Shown in pieces: positions 14,215 to 27,264 of a DNA stretch of 64,000 nucleotides (positions are counted from its first letter, which is position 1; every line of letters starts with the position of its first letter). Location of the stretch: the NCBI GenBank assembly GCA_051294375.1, contig CM119263.1:17156171-17220170 (forward strand), written 5' to 3'. Origin of the DNA: Paraspadella gotoi. Lineage: Eukaryota; Chaetognatha. A program made the translations under genes and the position numbers. The notes beneath the pieces were generated by a model. It saw only the letters and a list, made by a program, of their open reading frames with translations. It was not told the origin of the DNA and ran no database searches.

Positions 14215-14410
14215 ATTGCCAAAATTCGTGTATGGCATCATGTTGGAGAAGTGGGAAGAGCATATACATTCAGAGTTAAACAACACTACCATTTTACGAA
14301 TAGCGCATTAAAACCTTTGCTTTTGAATTCTACGAACACTTGTACTCTATCGACGAGCGACAAATATGAGCAATGTTTTGATATTTCATGTATCTTTAGC
14401 CAAGACACAA
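14215..14410 (+). CDS. second exon of the same unidentified extracellular protein
   Basis: Starts after TTTTATCTAG in phase 0, compatible with the exon ending at 13603. It reads KIRVWHHVGEVGRAYTFRV, a possible N-glycosylation site within LLLNSTNTC, and then QCFDISCIF, which resembles the C-x-x-I-x-C pattern of integrin calf-2. The frame runs on to a stop at 14484; a possible donor (CACAA|GTTTTC) lies at 14410. An earlier acceptor at 14181 would use another frame. Treat this as a hypothetical extracellular exon. Confidence 0.32.
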
Positions 14411-14689
14411 GTTTTCATCTCAACTCTTTCGAACTCTCCCTCGCAGACGCGGCCCGAGCTAAACGACAGTCAGCATTTCCCTGAGGCACAAAAGGTGCGC
14501 TTTCGCTTCCGATTCCCGAGCGTCGCGAGAAAAACGACGTGAAAACGTCCGCGCGCGCGCAATAACGAGAAATTGGAGACGCAAGATGGCGCCACGCTCG
14601 CGCGTTGGCGTGAGATGGTGCAGAGATGGCGTCAGATGGAGTGCGATGCCGAGATACGAATAGCTTGTTGACGCGAGTAAAGTTTGAGG

Positions 14690-14737
<48 letters not shown>

Positions 14738-15439
14738 CAAGGCAACCATCGAGCAAAATAAAAAACAAATAGAAAAAGAAAACCCAGAGACGCGCGAGAG
14801 AAAGACAGATTTTCAAAGATGGCGATATCGGTAACACGCGGTTAATGAACTTGAAGCGACAACCAGAATCGGTTTAACAGTGGATAGAGAAAGAAAAGAA
14901 TCGTTGTCGCCTCGTAAACCTCCTAAGTTAATTTTACAACCATTTTTTTATTATTTTTCTGTTCTTCGAAATTGTAAATGCGGAAATCCTAACTGTATTT
15001 TCCCGCCTTCCACGATTGTATTCTCTTACTTTTACGAGGTTCTGTTTAAAAAAAAAAAGAGGTGCCGACTGAAAAAGTAATCAGGAGTCAAGAAAAGTGG
15101 GACGCTCAATGCTTTCCGCAAAAGTGAAAAGAGAAAGCAGAGAAAGTGGCGCCGGTTCTGACCCCCTTATTTCTCCTTCCTTTCCTTGCCTTTGTTCTCT
15201 TAGTTCAAAATAAGGAACAATCTGTTCAGCTAATTATTACTTACCTCACGTTACAATGCCGATAATCTGGTAAAGATCATTTATTGAGAAAGAGTAACTC
15301 CAAAACTTTAAGTTAAAGCTGTTACCATTAGAATTTGATAAAAACTAGCACCAATACATTTTCTGGCGAATTTTTGACAAAATTTTATTGACATTTCGAG
15401 TCTTTATTCTTTTTCAGAAGTGATGTTTGTGCTCTTCAC

Positions 15440-15841
15440 GCTATTGAGTCACCCCGAGTATTTTCACGCCTTCCTCGTATCCCACTCTCCACCACCCCCA
15501 CGCCCCCCCCCCCAAACGCTTCAATTCCGTTCCCGTCAAGATTCCCTTGACTCTTCGGTTCGGCCGACAGGGGGATGGATTGCCCGACGCCAGGAGCGGA
15601 TATTAGCCCGCGACCATTTCTCCGTCTTTGCAGCCGAACAGGCTGGAGCTCGGCTCTCGAAAGGACGAACCCCGGGTTCGAACATCGCCTATGAGGCGAA
15701 ACTCTCTTCTCATTTCCTCGTTCGTCGTTTTTCCGCGGGACGAAAACGACAACGACGACGACAGAGAAGCACTTTGAACGCCAGACGCGGACGTTAGCGT
15801 CGACCATAAGAGGAGAACGGGTTGTCATCTAATTGGAAGCC
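15440..15841 (+). promoter_or_regulatory. GC-rich island ending in a strong splice donor: candidate promoter plus first exon
   Basis: A CpG-rich stretch within AT-rich DNA ends in GCCAG|GTAAGTC, close to the consensus 5' splice site. No long frame leads into the donor, so it would be a mostly untranslated first exon of a + strand gene. The partner exon is not identified, although the exon-like frame at 24907 and the 18-30 kb region lie downstream. Confidence 0.25.
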
Positions 15842-16206
15842 AGGTAAGTCTTAACCATAAATCGGAGGACGGCTCGATGGAATGCGGGCGGGGCCTGCGT
15901 GGGGGGGAGAAGAACGGAAGGCAGCTGTCGGCCCCTACTTTGGGAGGTAGGGGCGTGCCATTAGTTTGAGGTAGGGTACTGAGAGGTGGATGAATTGGTA
16001 GTAAAATTGGGTAATATTTTCGTTACGTAAAATTTAACGGATAAGTTTTTGTGAGGTGAGGTGAGTTTAATTCTGTTCAGGTAAAATAAGAATAGTCGTC
16101 TTCGTTAATTTTGTGAGGATTCGAAGAAAAAATGGATCCCAGAAATGAGAGATGAAATGCAATATGATGCGACCCCTAGAGTTAGAGAGAGAGAGAGAAG
16201 AGAGAG

Positions 16207-16240
<34 letters not shown>

Positions 16241-16714
16241 GGAGAGAGAGAGAGAGAGAAGATAAGAGAGAGGCAAGATCTCTTCCGCGATAACGCCATG
16301 AGAGCCGGGAGACGACGCCGCTTCTCAGTGTCACTGAAGGGATCCACGGGCTCCGCAAATAATCGACTGGCGCCGCAATGATGTCCTTAAACACAGGGCA
16401 CCGTGTCATCATCTTCTTCACACAGCCAGACCGTGGATAGAGGGATCTAGTTGAGACTGTGGCGTTTTAGGAATAGAAGTTTCCTAACAGGTGGAAATTA
16501 ACTTGATGAAGTCGTAATAAATTTTTCGAGATAACTTTTTTTAAAATTGAAATCCATTGTTTAACAAAAATTAAACTATCGTTTTAAATGATGGAGAGTT
16601 CGTTACAGAACCCCTTTCCAGGTGAAGGAGAGTTTAACGACTTGCCTTGGCAGAGACACAGCATCGGTGGATCATAGTAAATGAGGCGAGATCTGCTCGG
16701 CTTCTCTCGGACTC

Positions 16715-16920
16715 AATCGAGGCTCAACCGGAAGAGAATCTTGGCACACCGGAAAAAAAAAATCGTTGCTTGACCGGACGAAATTGTGGACTTGGCCGGA
16801 CGGAAAAATGGGAGCGAATTTTGGGCTCGACCGGAAAGAATTGTAATGTGAGCGTACAAAATCGCTGCTCAACCGGACAGGTGGCTTGACTGGACAGAAC
16901 GCCGCCTTCACCAGGCTTAA
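16715..16920. repeat. degenerate minisatellite with recurring CCGGA cores
   Basis: The motif CTYRACCGGA or close variants recurs about eight times at irregular spacing of roughly 20-40 bases. Frames on both strands show matching pseudo-repeats and are unlikely to be coding. Confidence 0.5.
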
Positions 16921-18260
16921 CCGTCTTCCCCATTCAAATGGAAAGATAGTTTATATACGATGGAACCGATAGAAGCTAGTCATGGGGAGGGGAAACCGAG
17001 GCGAAAGCGGAAGGGCAATCGGTAGAAGCGAAACGTAATGGGGCGGCAAGAAATAATACAGTGGCAGGTGCGGTCGCGCAATTCGTTGTAACGGAAATCG
17101 TTGAGTATTCAAAAACTCTTAGCGTGCTCAAACTGGATGGGCAATTGAGCCTGCCCGATGGAAGTGCCAGCTAGATGAGGTAGCGATCGGTGAACGCAAA
17201 TCGTTCCCTTGAATGGAAACAATAGCGCGAAAGAAAAACGAAAGGCATCCACGGGGTGATTTCGTTCGAATAACGCGCGGCCGTAAAAAAATTATTAGTT
17301 TAACGACGGATTTAAAAGCAGAAAAGAGCGTCGTCCCCGCGTCCTGGGGCAGCGTCGAGGGAAAACCGTTGGACATCGAGTACGAAGCGGTCGGGATGAC
17401 GACGCCCGAAGGCATTCTCGACTAATGTACCGGAAAAAAGGCGCAATGTCTCGGAAAAAATGAGAAACCGATAGATTTTCAGGGCCTCTCCATTCGCTTT
17501 TTTTCTCTCTCTCTTTTTCCGCTTTCCTCTCTCTTTCTTTCTCTCTCTCCCTCTTTCGAACAATGAATTCTCTTATTGGTTTCTTGACGAAAAAAAAAAG
17601 GATAGCGAGGGGGAAAAAAACTGATAGAGACGACGAGCACTGTAAGGCGAAGGAGGAAGTTGGTGACTGGCGAAAAAAAATTTGCAAATGAATGAAAGTT
17701 CACTTTGAGACGGAACAACGTTGACTTATCGACCAAAGAAATATATTTGTTTTTTAACGATGAAGAAAATGTAAGGAATTTTAAACAAGACGGACAAGAG
17801 CCCAAACCTCAATTACTTTGCTCGGACTTGGCGAGCGAAACCGTCACAGCCAACGTCATCAGTAAAGGTGGAAAGGGGAAAAAAAAGATCGCGGAGATTC
17901 ATTAGCGACGAAGAAAATCGGAGAGGCCTTTGTTTCAACGCTTCCCTTCTTTGCGCTAGAATGAAAAATGAACAACATTAAAAAACCTTACCTCGTTATG
18001 ACGTTAGAGATCGAGGGAAGTTGTTTTTCACTCACTTTCATATTTCCGGAGTGAAAAAAACTACGAGCGAAAACAATTTAAAACGGAAAAATGAACATTT
18101 TAAATGTTGTTCGAAAAAAAATATTTTGTCATCGAATTCGACGTTTTAGACGATCGTTACGAATGCGCGTCAAAATATTTTAAAAATAGATAATTCGTGA
18201 TGGACTTGTCATCCAGATGACCTTAAAAAAATATTCGGAGAGGCGCGGAAAAAAAATGCG

Positions 18261-18285
18261 NNNNNNNNNNNNNNNNNNNNNNNNN
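18261..18285. other. assembly gap (25 N)
   Basis: Gap at the edge of a GA tract, just left of the duplicated region. Confidence 0.99.
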
Positions 18286-18312
18286 GAGATAGAGAGAGAT
18301 GAAGAGAGACAT

Positions 18313-18385
<73 letters not shown>

Positions 18386-18462
18386 GAAACGTCAACGTCG
18401 GTTGAGAACCAAAGCCTTCTGCGGGCGCCATCGCGGTCCGTCGGTCCGTCGTCGTCGTCCTC

Positions 18463-19013
18463 CTCGTCGATGTCGTCGTCGCTGTCGTCGTCGTCGCTGT
18501 CGTCGTCGTCGTTCGTCTCCTCTCTCTCCGTCCGAAGACGCCAAGTTGGAACCAGTTGAACGAACGGGACGTCTCTTTCTTTTTCTTTTCCCCTCTCTAT
18601 CTCTTTCTCTCTCTTTCTATCTCTTTCCCTCTCTTTCTTTCATATCCCTCTTATCTCTTTCTTTCTTACTCTTTTTTCCTCGCTCTATCTCTGCTGCTTC
18701 TTTCTCCTCTCGATTTCTTCCACTGTTTTCTTTTCTTTCTCTCGTTTATCCTTTCCTTTCTTTCCTTCATTCTCCTCTTTGTTTTTCTTCTTCTTTTCTT
18801 TTCTTTTATATTCCCCTTTATCCTCCCTCCCTCTCCCATTTTTTCTTTCGATTTCAACAAAAAAATCAATTTCACAATTTTATTTCCCAATTTCCTTAAT
18901 TTTTTTATTTTTAAATTTTTTTCTAGCGATTCTTTTCCATTTTTCTTCTATTTTCGGGTTCTTATCAAAGTCTTTACCTTTTTTCTCTTCTCTTATGGTT
19001 GCCGCAAACCTCT

Positions 19014-19055
<42 letters not shown>

Positions 19056-20115
19056 CTCCTCTCTCTCTCTCTCTCTCTTCTCTCTCGTTTTCAATTTTCT
19101 TCTCTTCCTCTATCTCCCCTTTGCCCTCTCTTCACTCTCACCCCCGCCTTCTGCTTTTTATCGGCGCGCGTTTAGCCTAGTTATTATTTCTCCTCGAAGC
19201 CTCCCGTATTTATTATTATTATCCGCGTATTCTAGGTTGACGTTTTTGTTTATTAATTCCTTTTCGTCTTGGTCTTGTTACCCAGTTTCCTTATGTAAAG
19301 CCAACAACGACATCGCCCCGTTCTCGTCGTCTGTTGCCTCTTTCATATTGACATTCGGAATTCACGTCTTGATGAATGATGGAGATGTTCATTGTTCCAG
19401 CCAACCGTACTACAGTCTATATAGGCACAATACAACATTACAATTCAAAAACAATAACAATATGCATTAAACAACGCTTGGCGTCTTTGTCCCGGAATAG
19501 TGTCGCCGTCGACCATTCTTGCAACAATATCATCTTGACGACAACGCCGAACAGTCTACTACTAACCCGACGGTCGTTCTTATTCGTCGTCGACATAATC
19601 GTCGTTCGCTTTCGTCGTCGATCCCGACCCTCCCTATTTTTTAATTTTAACGAGGAAGCCTTCTTCCCAGAGAATTATATATAGATTTACGAAGTTTTTC
19701 GTCGCTGCATCGAAATGGCGCCCTCTTTTTCAGGCTCCACAACTTTTTTTTCTTTCTTTTTTGTTTATCTTTCCGTTAATTATCGTCATGCTAGAGGCAT
19801 GCAGCGGGTGTTACGAACCGCGTTTGCTCTAGGTATTTTAAGTAAAGGTAAACTTAAAGCCCGACCACGACTTTGTCCCCATTTTACAGTTTGTGTCTTT
19901 CTTTGATACAGTTAAAAGCGATTTTTGTTTTAAAAAACCAAAGACCGAAGCATAGTGTTTCCATAGCGACGCAATACGAGTTGTGGCAGCATCGAATTTA
20001 TTTTCCCCGTTCCTCGATTTAAATTTTTTGCCCGTCGCTTCGCATCCCGAGTTTCGGCGGGAAAAAGTTTGAAAATCGCGGAAAAATGGAGGGAGAACGA
20101 GAGAGAGAGAGAGAG

Positions 20116-20191
<76 letters not shown>

Positions 20192-22915
20192 CCGATAAGA
20201 CGCGCGTATCGAAAAAAAAAGAAAGAGGGGCGTCTGGTAAGTGGCGGGAAAGATCCGCCTAGAGAATAAGATACGAACCACGAACGTTAAACCTTTTAAT
20301 GGCACTTAAAATAAGATGCTCTCAAAGGAATGAAATGAAACAGAAATGGCTATAACATTTCAATTAGGTACGTACATACGTACATTACGTGTGGTCGCGG
20401 GCGGACGTTTCAGCTAGAAAAGAGAGACACTAAGTCGAGATACCATGCGGAGGAGGACTCGCGCCACCCATTTGAAAAAAAAATTAGAGACGAAGAAAAA
20501 AGTCTCAAAAGAAAAAAAAAGGGAGTCTGAGAGTAAAAGGTTTTTTTTTCGGTCGGATCGGGAGCATCGGGCCGCTACAACAGAGAAAGCTTTCGAGAAC
20601 GCTTAGCATTCAATGAACCGTAATCTCATATTAAATGGTTTTCTGTCTGTTTCTCCTTTTCCTTTTCTTTCTTACGCTTCCTTCTTTCAAAATCTCTCTC
20701 TTCTACTTCTTACTCTCTCTCTCTCTCGTCTCTTCTCTCTCTCTTCTCTCTCTCTCTCTCTCTGTACGTATTTCTGTATTTTCAAAGTATCTCTGTTCCT
20801 TATTTTTGCCTTCTGTGTTGTCTTCACTTTGTTTGCTGTCAATCGATCGGGACATTTGTTTGTTCGCTCTTCTCAATTGTTTGTTACAAATTGGAGCCTT
20901 CGTACAAGTTCGCTATGTGTTGTTCTTTTTTTTCCCCTTTTGGTCGGACTGAGTTAGGCAGGGCACCTTTCGTCGCCCCTCGTCGCTAATTACAAATGAT
21001 GATAGCAAAGATTAAAAACAGAGCAACGCCAATAAAGTAGGATTAATTGGACGCGACTTTGGGTAAAATTCCAAAACAACGATACGAACTATTCGTGGGT
21101 TATCACGCGATAATTTGTTTGTCTGATCTTTTGGCTTTCGACCAAACTGTTCAAAAACTGTTTCCAACAAAAAAGCAAATCAAATTCATTTCAAGCCTCA
21201 AACCTTTTATTTTGATGGATATTTTAAATCAGAGTTTCCCCAAACTTTAGCGCACATCCGGGTCGTTTTTCAGGGACCCGGTTCATTTTCACTCTTCTCA
21301 CCGTTTTTTTTATTCCCTTTTCTTTTTCACCCGATTTTATTTGTTTTTTTCAGGCCCTCACCTTCAAAAATCGAGTAAATATTGGGCAAGAATCAAAGTT
21401 TGAACCAAAGTTTTATCGTTGTTGTTAGCTCGTCGTTGTTGTCGGAAAGTCGCCTTGTTTTTTTTTTTTTTTTTTTTTTGTTTTGTTTCTTCTTTTTTTT
21501 GCTCGAGTAAAGGTGAAAAACCTGGGAATTCAAATCTCAGCAGAGAGTAATTAGAACGTGAGAAAGAGAGAAAGAGTGAAGTGGACCCAATCAAGGTAAC
21601 AGAAAGAAAAACTTTTAAAGCTTTTGTTAGAAAGTTTTTAAATTCGCTTTCAAGTCCGTGGAAGACAAAAGTGTAGTTTGACGTTTACTGTTACTTATAA
21701 TAATATAATTAATTAGTATGAGACGAAAAGCTTTTCAAGGAAAATGGTATTAGCTATTGCGTTGGGAGGGAAAAACGGTTTGAACCATCTGAATTTAAAA
21801 CTAATGAACCGTAACATAAGAATATTTCTGATCGGAAAATTAATCAATACTCTATTGATATTTGATGAAAAAAAATACAGAGAGTGAGACGAAAACGGAC
21901 TCACAGTCAGAGATAGATTTTCAAAAGTGGAGAATGATTTTTATTGGAATTAATTTAAAGTAAATCGTCCGTGATATCTATGGAACAAAGAATACATTCC
22001 GAGACTCCCCTCATTGTTAAAAAAAAGGACAGCGGCTTTGTCGACGACGTCGAATAACGACACGACGGCAACTGACGACGACGCAACGACGGTGAACAAT
22101 GAACGAGCGTATTTTCGGATTTCTTTGGCAACGCGACACCCGCACCTACGCGCCTCTCTATGGCCAAGAATCAGAAAAGACAGTCGCAAATTCGACAACG
22201 ACGACGACAATGTCGTCCACACGAAAATTTCAACTTGTGAACGAGAAAACGACCTTCCCATTGGCAAAGGCTGAAGCCTTAGAGGGGTTTTTAGGTCTTG
22301 AAAGAGGCGACAGTGAGTGAAGTGGGGGAAGGGGTATATACGTGAGGGTGAAAGGAAAAAACCTTTTTGGCTAAGGAAATGGGTTAGAGAAGTCTACAAA
22401 AAATATTTGTTATGGATTATGGGAAATAGAAATTAAAAAAGGTAGAAATTGTAGCCGGCAATTTAAAGATAATGGCGGGAGTTGTAGGGAATTTAAAAAA
22501 AATTAAAGGAGGAAAAACTTTTTTTTTAGAAAGAATTTGAAAAAGGAGTTAAAAATTCAAGACATTTTCGAGTACGCGACAGGGGAGCAGTTAGAAAAAA
22601 AATTAGGTGTGAACAAGATTGCCAACTCGAGCGCCGCCTCGCGTCGGCGACGCAAGAAATGGCGAACATTAAAAGAACTCCAGGGAGGACGCATTTTGAT
22701 TTCCAGCGACGCAGCAGCGAGCGGGACTGCTGCAATGCTGCATGGCTCTTCGTTAATGAGGAAGCGGGTGTTAGAAAGTTGAATATGCTCTTTTTAAAAA
22801 AAAAAATTTGAAAAATTGAAAAATGAAATTAAGACGCAGGAGTAATGATCAAATGAGAAATTAAATTTAAAACACTTTGAAAAACAATCTGTTTTATTCA
22901 GATTGAGGTTACATG
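18463..22915. repeat. large direct repeat, copy 1
   Basis: Matches 25030-29395 almost base for base in order: TCG-rich start, CT-rich stretch, GA tract near 20100, poly-T near 21460, GAC-rich stretch near 22060. The copies differ mainly by one-base insertions or deletions. No coherent gene is visible in either copy. The longest frames are low-complexity, and the same stretch reads in different frames in the two copies. Confidence 0.85.
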
Positions 22916-22920
22916 CAATT

Positions 22921-23915
22921 AGGAGTTTACGTTGTTCTTAGAAATCGAGGAAGACTTTTTCAATGGAGATTTTCGTTAAAATCTGATACCAATAATTGTC
23001 AACGCTCCTGGGAAAAATTCAGGTTAAAAAATAGATGTAAAAAACACTCGATTCCGATCTGTTGCATCTGGAAGGCGCTCGCATTTTTTTTCTCTTGACC
23101 AAATAACCATCATTTTTGACATCAAACTATCAGATTCAAATGGACTGGTCTGCTCGGCGAAAATATTTTTCGACGCAATTTTTATATATAAATAAAGGGA
23201 TTTCTCAACTTCAATACAATGTCAACGCATTTAACATATGTTGTAATTTTTACAATAAACTTCAATTCAGGAATCGATTAGCCATATGTCTGAAGGCTCT
23301 CAAAATTTTTCTTACATTTTATATTGGTTATTTTGATTATGATACGATCATGGGAAGTGAATTAGTCCATTTGCGTGAAAATTTTTATTTAAAGTAAAAG
23401 TAAAAGAGGAAGCTAACTAGGAGGTCTACGTCGTTCTTAGAAATGAGGAAGACTTTTTTCAATGGAGATTTTTTGTTAAAATCTGACTACCAAATAATGT
23501 CAAACGCCCCTGGGAAAAATTCAGATGAAAAATAATGAAAAACACTCGATTCCGATCCTGTTACATCTCAAGGGCTCGCATTTTTTTTTTCTCTTGACAA
23601 ATAACCATTCATTTTGACATCAAACCATCCGATTCAAATGGACTGAGTCCGCTCGGAAAATATTTTTGACACAATTTTTATTATATAAAATAAGGATTTC
23701 TAAACTTCAATTACGAATTCAACGATTTAAGGTATTTGTCATTTTACAATAAACTTCAAATCAGGAATCCAATAGCCATTATGTCTGAAGGGCTTCTCAA
23801 AATTTTTCTTTACTATTTCATTTAGTTATTTTAATATGATACGATCATGGTAAAGTGAATAGTTCCATTTTGCTCGTGAATTTTTTATTTAAAGTAAAAG
23901 TAAAAGAGGAGCTAA
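22921..23915. repeat. nested tandem duplication of about 495 bp
   Basis: 22921-23410 is repeated at 23418-23915 in the same orientation, each copy ending near a run of AAAGTAAAAGTAAAAGAGG. Copy 2 of the large repeat lacks this block. Differences between the halves are mostly single-base indels. Confidence 0.8.
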
Positions 23916-23916
23916 C

Positions 23917-24395
23917 GATCGGAATTCTAAGAGTTTCAACGGGAGTTAGATTCGGAAAAAATTTATTATGGGAAAATCTTCCAAAGAAGGGGTGGATTTT
24001 TCCAAAGATTTTGGTTAATATTTTCTATATTTATGGTCGGATTTTTTTTGAAACTTAAAAAATAGCAATATTGCCATTCATTCTACATTGGCCGGTCCGG
24101 TCAAAGAATATATTAAAAAAAAACCTCCTGACTTTGTTCGTCAGAGCTTAGTCCTAAGCCTAACGATCGAATTCTAAGAGTTTTCAACCGGGAGTCAGAT
24201 TCGGGAAATCTTCTTATGGCGAAAATTTCCAAAGAAGGGGTGGATTTTCCGAAGATTTTGGTTAATTATATTTTCGTAATTTATGGTTAGGGATTTTTTT
24301 TGAAACTTAATATAACAATATCGCCATCATTCTACCTTGGCCGGTATTAAGAATATATTAAAAACCTCTGAGCTTTGTTCGTCCAGAGCTTAGTC
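23917..24395. repeat. second nested tandem duplication of about 235 bp
   Basis: 23917-24150 is repeated at about 24162-24390, both halves beginning with CTAACGATCG or close to it and continuing in parallel. It is also absent from copy 2 of the large repeat. Confidence 0.8.
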
Positions 24396-24906
24396 TATAG
24401 CAATCTTTCTACAGCAGAATTAAACTTTAGTAAGCAGTTCAAGATATTTTTTTTGAACCCAAAACTGCGCATAATTTATTTAAGATTCGCGGAACGGTTT
24501 TTGTTTTGTTGACGAAAAAAAAAGGTCAACGGAGAGAAAAGCCTATTGTATCGGGAATTGGTCGCCCGAAGCGATGCGGAAGGGTCGGTAAGGGCGGAAG
24601 GGCGGAAGGGGTGGAAGGGCGAAAGGCGGAAAGGGCGAAGGGCCTTTGGAAATCCAAGGACTACAACGCCCAGGACCACAAACGCCCAGATCTTTGTCAT
24701 TCCTCGAGTTTACTTCGGATCCAGTTAAAATTCTGGAGAAAGAAGGAAAAAAGACCGCTAACGCGTTCCTATGGGACCCGATTGCCAGTCTGGCCCGCGG
24801 GAGAGAGATGAGAGAGAGGAGAGAAAGACGAGAGAGACGAAGAGATGAGACCGGAAGAGAGAGAGCAGGAGAGGCGAGTTTGTTTGCAATACGAAGATTT
24901 TAGTGA

Positions 24907-25010
24907 ATGCTTTGGCATTGAGAAAGCCACCTCGTTAATCAGGGCGGCAAAGGCGGCTGAAGACGAGAGCAGAGAAGAGAAGTTAATAACCGTCGATGAT
25001 TTAAAAAGGG
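24907..25010 (+). CDS. candidate internal exon, no recognised family
   Basis: After GATTTTAG one frame reads ECFGIEKATSLIRAAKAAE, then a charged run ending in ITVDDLKR, and stops at AAAAAGG|GTAAGT, a good donor. The composition (alternating Ala/Lys/Glu) suggests a helical segment. The second copy at 29898-30001 is similar but carries indels that break the frame. It may be a real exon whose second copy is damaged, or a chance frame. Confidence 0.3.
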
Positions 25011-25029
25011 TAAGTGAATTATCTCTCTC

Positions 25030-25550
25030 TTTTTTTCGTCGCTGTCGTCGTCGTCGCTGTCGTCGTCGTCGTCGTCTCCTCTCTCTCCGTCCGAAGACGC
25101 AAAGTTGGAACCAGTTGAACGAACGGGACGTCTCTTTCTTTTTCTTTCCCTCTCTATCTCTTTCTCTCTTTCTATCTCTTTCCCTCTCTTTCTTTCAATA
25201 TCCCTACTTATCTCTTTCTTTCTTACTCTTTTTCCTCGCTCTATCTCTCGCGCTTTTTCTCTCTTTTCTTCCCTGTTTCTTTCTCTTTCTCTCTTTATCC
25301 TTTCCTTTCTTTCCTTCATTCTCCTCTTTGTTTCTTCTTTCTTTCTTCTTTTCCCCTTTATCTCTCCCTCCCCTCTCCCATTTTTTTCTGTCGATTCACA
25401 AAAAAATCAATTCACAATTTTATTTCCCAATTTCCTTATTTGTTTTTATTTTTAAATTTTTTTTTCTAGCGATTCTTTTCCATTTTTCTTCATTTTCGGG
25501 TTCTTTCAAAAGTCTTTACTTTTTTCTCTTCTCTTATGGTTGCCGCAATA

Positions 25551-25627
<77 letters not shown>

Positions 25628-26627
25628 GTTTCAATTTTCTTCTCTTCCCTCTATCTCCCCTTAGCCCTCTCTTCACTCTCACCCCGCCTCTCGCTTTTTA
25701 TCGGCGCCGTTTTAGCCTAGTTATTATTCTCCTCGAAGCCTCCCGTATTTATTATTATTATCCGCGTATTTTTCTAGGTTGAGTTTTTGTTTATTAATTT
25801 CCCTTTGTCGTCTTGGTCTTGTACCCAGTTTCCTTATGTAAGCCAACAACGACATCGCCGTTCTCGTCGTCTTGGTTGCCTCTTTCATTATTGACATCGG
25901 AATTCACGTCTTGATGAATGATGAATGTTCATTGTTCCAGCCAACCGTACTACAGTCTATAAGCACAATACAACATACAATTCAAAACAATAACAATGTC
26001 ATTAACAACGCTGGCGTCTTTGTCCGAAATAGTGTCGCCGTCGACCATTTCTTGCAACAATATCATCTTGACGACAATGCCGAACCAGTCTCTACGAACC
26101 CCGACGTCGTTCTTATTCGTCGTCGACATAATCGTCGTCGCTTTCGTCGTCGATCCCGTCCCTCCCTATTTTTTAATTTAACGAGGAAGCCTCTTCCCCG
26201 GAATTATTTGTTTCGGTTTTCGTCGCTGCATCGAAATGGCGCCTCTTTTTCGGCTCCACAACTTTTCTTTCTTTCTTTTTTGTTTATCTTTCCGTTATTA
26301 TCGTCATGCTGAGGCAGCGGGGGTGTACGAACCGCGTTGCTCTAGGTTTTTTAAGTAAAGGTAAACTTAAAGCCCGACCACGACTTTGTCCCCATTTTAC
26401 AGTTTGTGTCTTTCTTTGATACAGTTAAAAGCGCATTCTTTGTTTAAAAAACCAAAGACCGAAGCATAGTGGTTTCCATAGCGACGCAATACGAGTTGTG
26501 GCAGCATCGAATTTATTTCCCCGTTCCTCGATTTAAATTTTTTGCCCGTCGCTTCGCATCCCGAGTTTCGGCGGGAAAAAGTTTGAAAATCGCGAAAAAT
26601 GGAGGGAGAAGAGAGAGAGAGAGAGAG

Positions 26628-26682
<55 letters not shown>

Positions 26683-27180
26683 TGAGAGAAGAGAGAGAGA
26701 GACCGATAAGACGCGGCGCTATCGAAAAAAAAGAAAGAGGGGCGTCGTGGTAGTGGGGAAGTCCGCTAGAGAAAATTAAGATACGAACCACGAACGTTAA
26801 ACCTAAGGACTAAATAATAATGCTCTCAACAGGAATGAAATGAAACAGAAATGTATAACATTTCCAATAGGTACGTACATACGTACATACGTGGTCGCGG
26901 CGGACGTTTCAGCTAGAAAAGAGAGACACTAAGTCGAGTACCATAGCGGAGGGAGGACTCGCGCACCCATTTGAAAAAAAAAATTAGAGACGAGAAAAAA
27001 GTCTCAAAAGAAAAAAAAAGGGAGTCTGAGAGTAAAAGGTTTTTTTTTCGGTCGGATCGAGATCGGGCCGCTACACAGAGAAAGCTTTCGAGAACGCTTT
27101 AGCATTCAATGAACGAATCTCATATAAAATGGTTTTCTGTCTGTTTCTCCCTTTTCCTTTCTTTCTTACGCTCCTTCTTC

Positions 27181-27264
<84 letters not shown>

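Larger units (their letters stand above)
14411..18260. other. region without a recognised gene
   Basis: Contains GA tracts (14691-14733, 16181-16260), a GC-rich island at 15440-15841 listed separately, a degenerate CCGGA minisatellite at 16715-16920, and a moderately GC-rich block at 17000-17420 with unrecognised open frames. No domain is visible on either strand. Confidence 0.5.

Noticed and set aside
18556-19470. 304-codon + strand frame in repeat copy 1
   Set aside because: Ser/Leu/Phe low-complexity. The corresponding copy 2 sequence reads in different frames because of indels.
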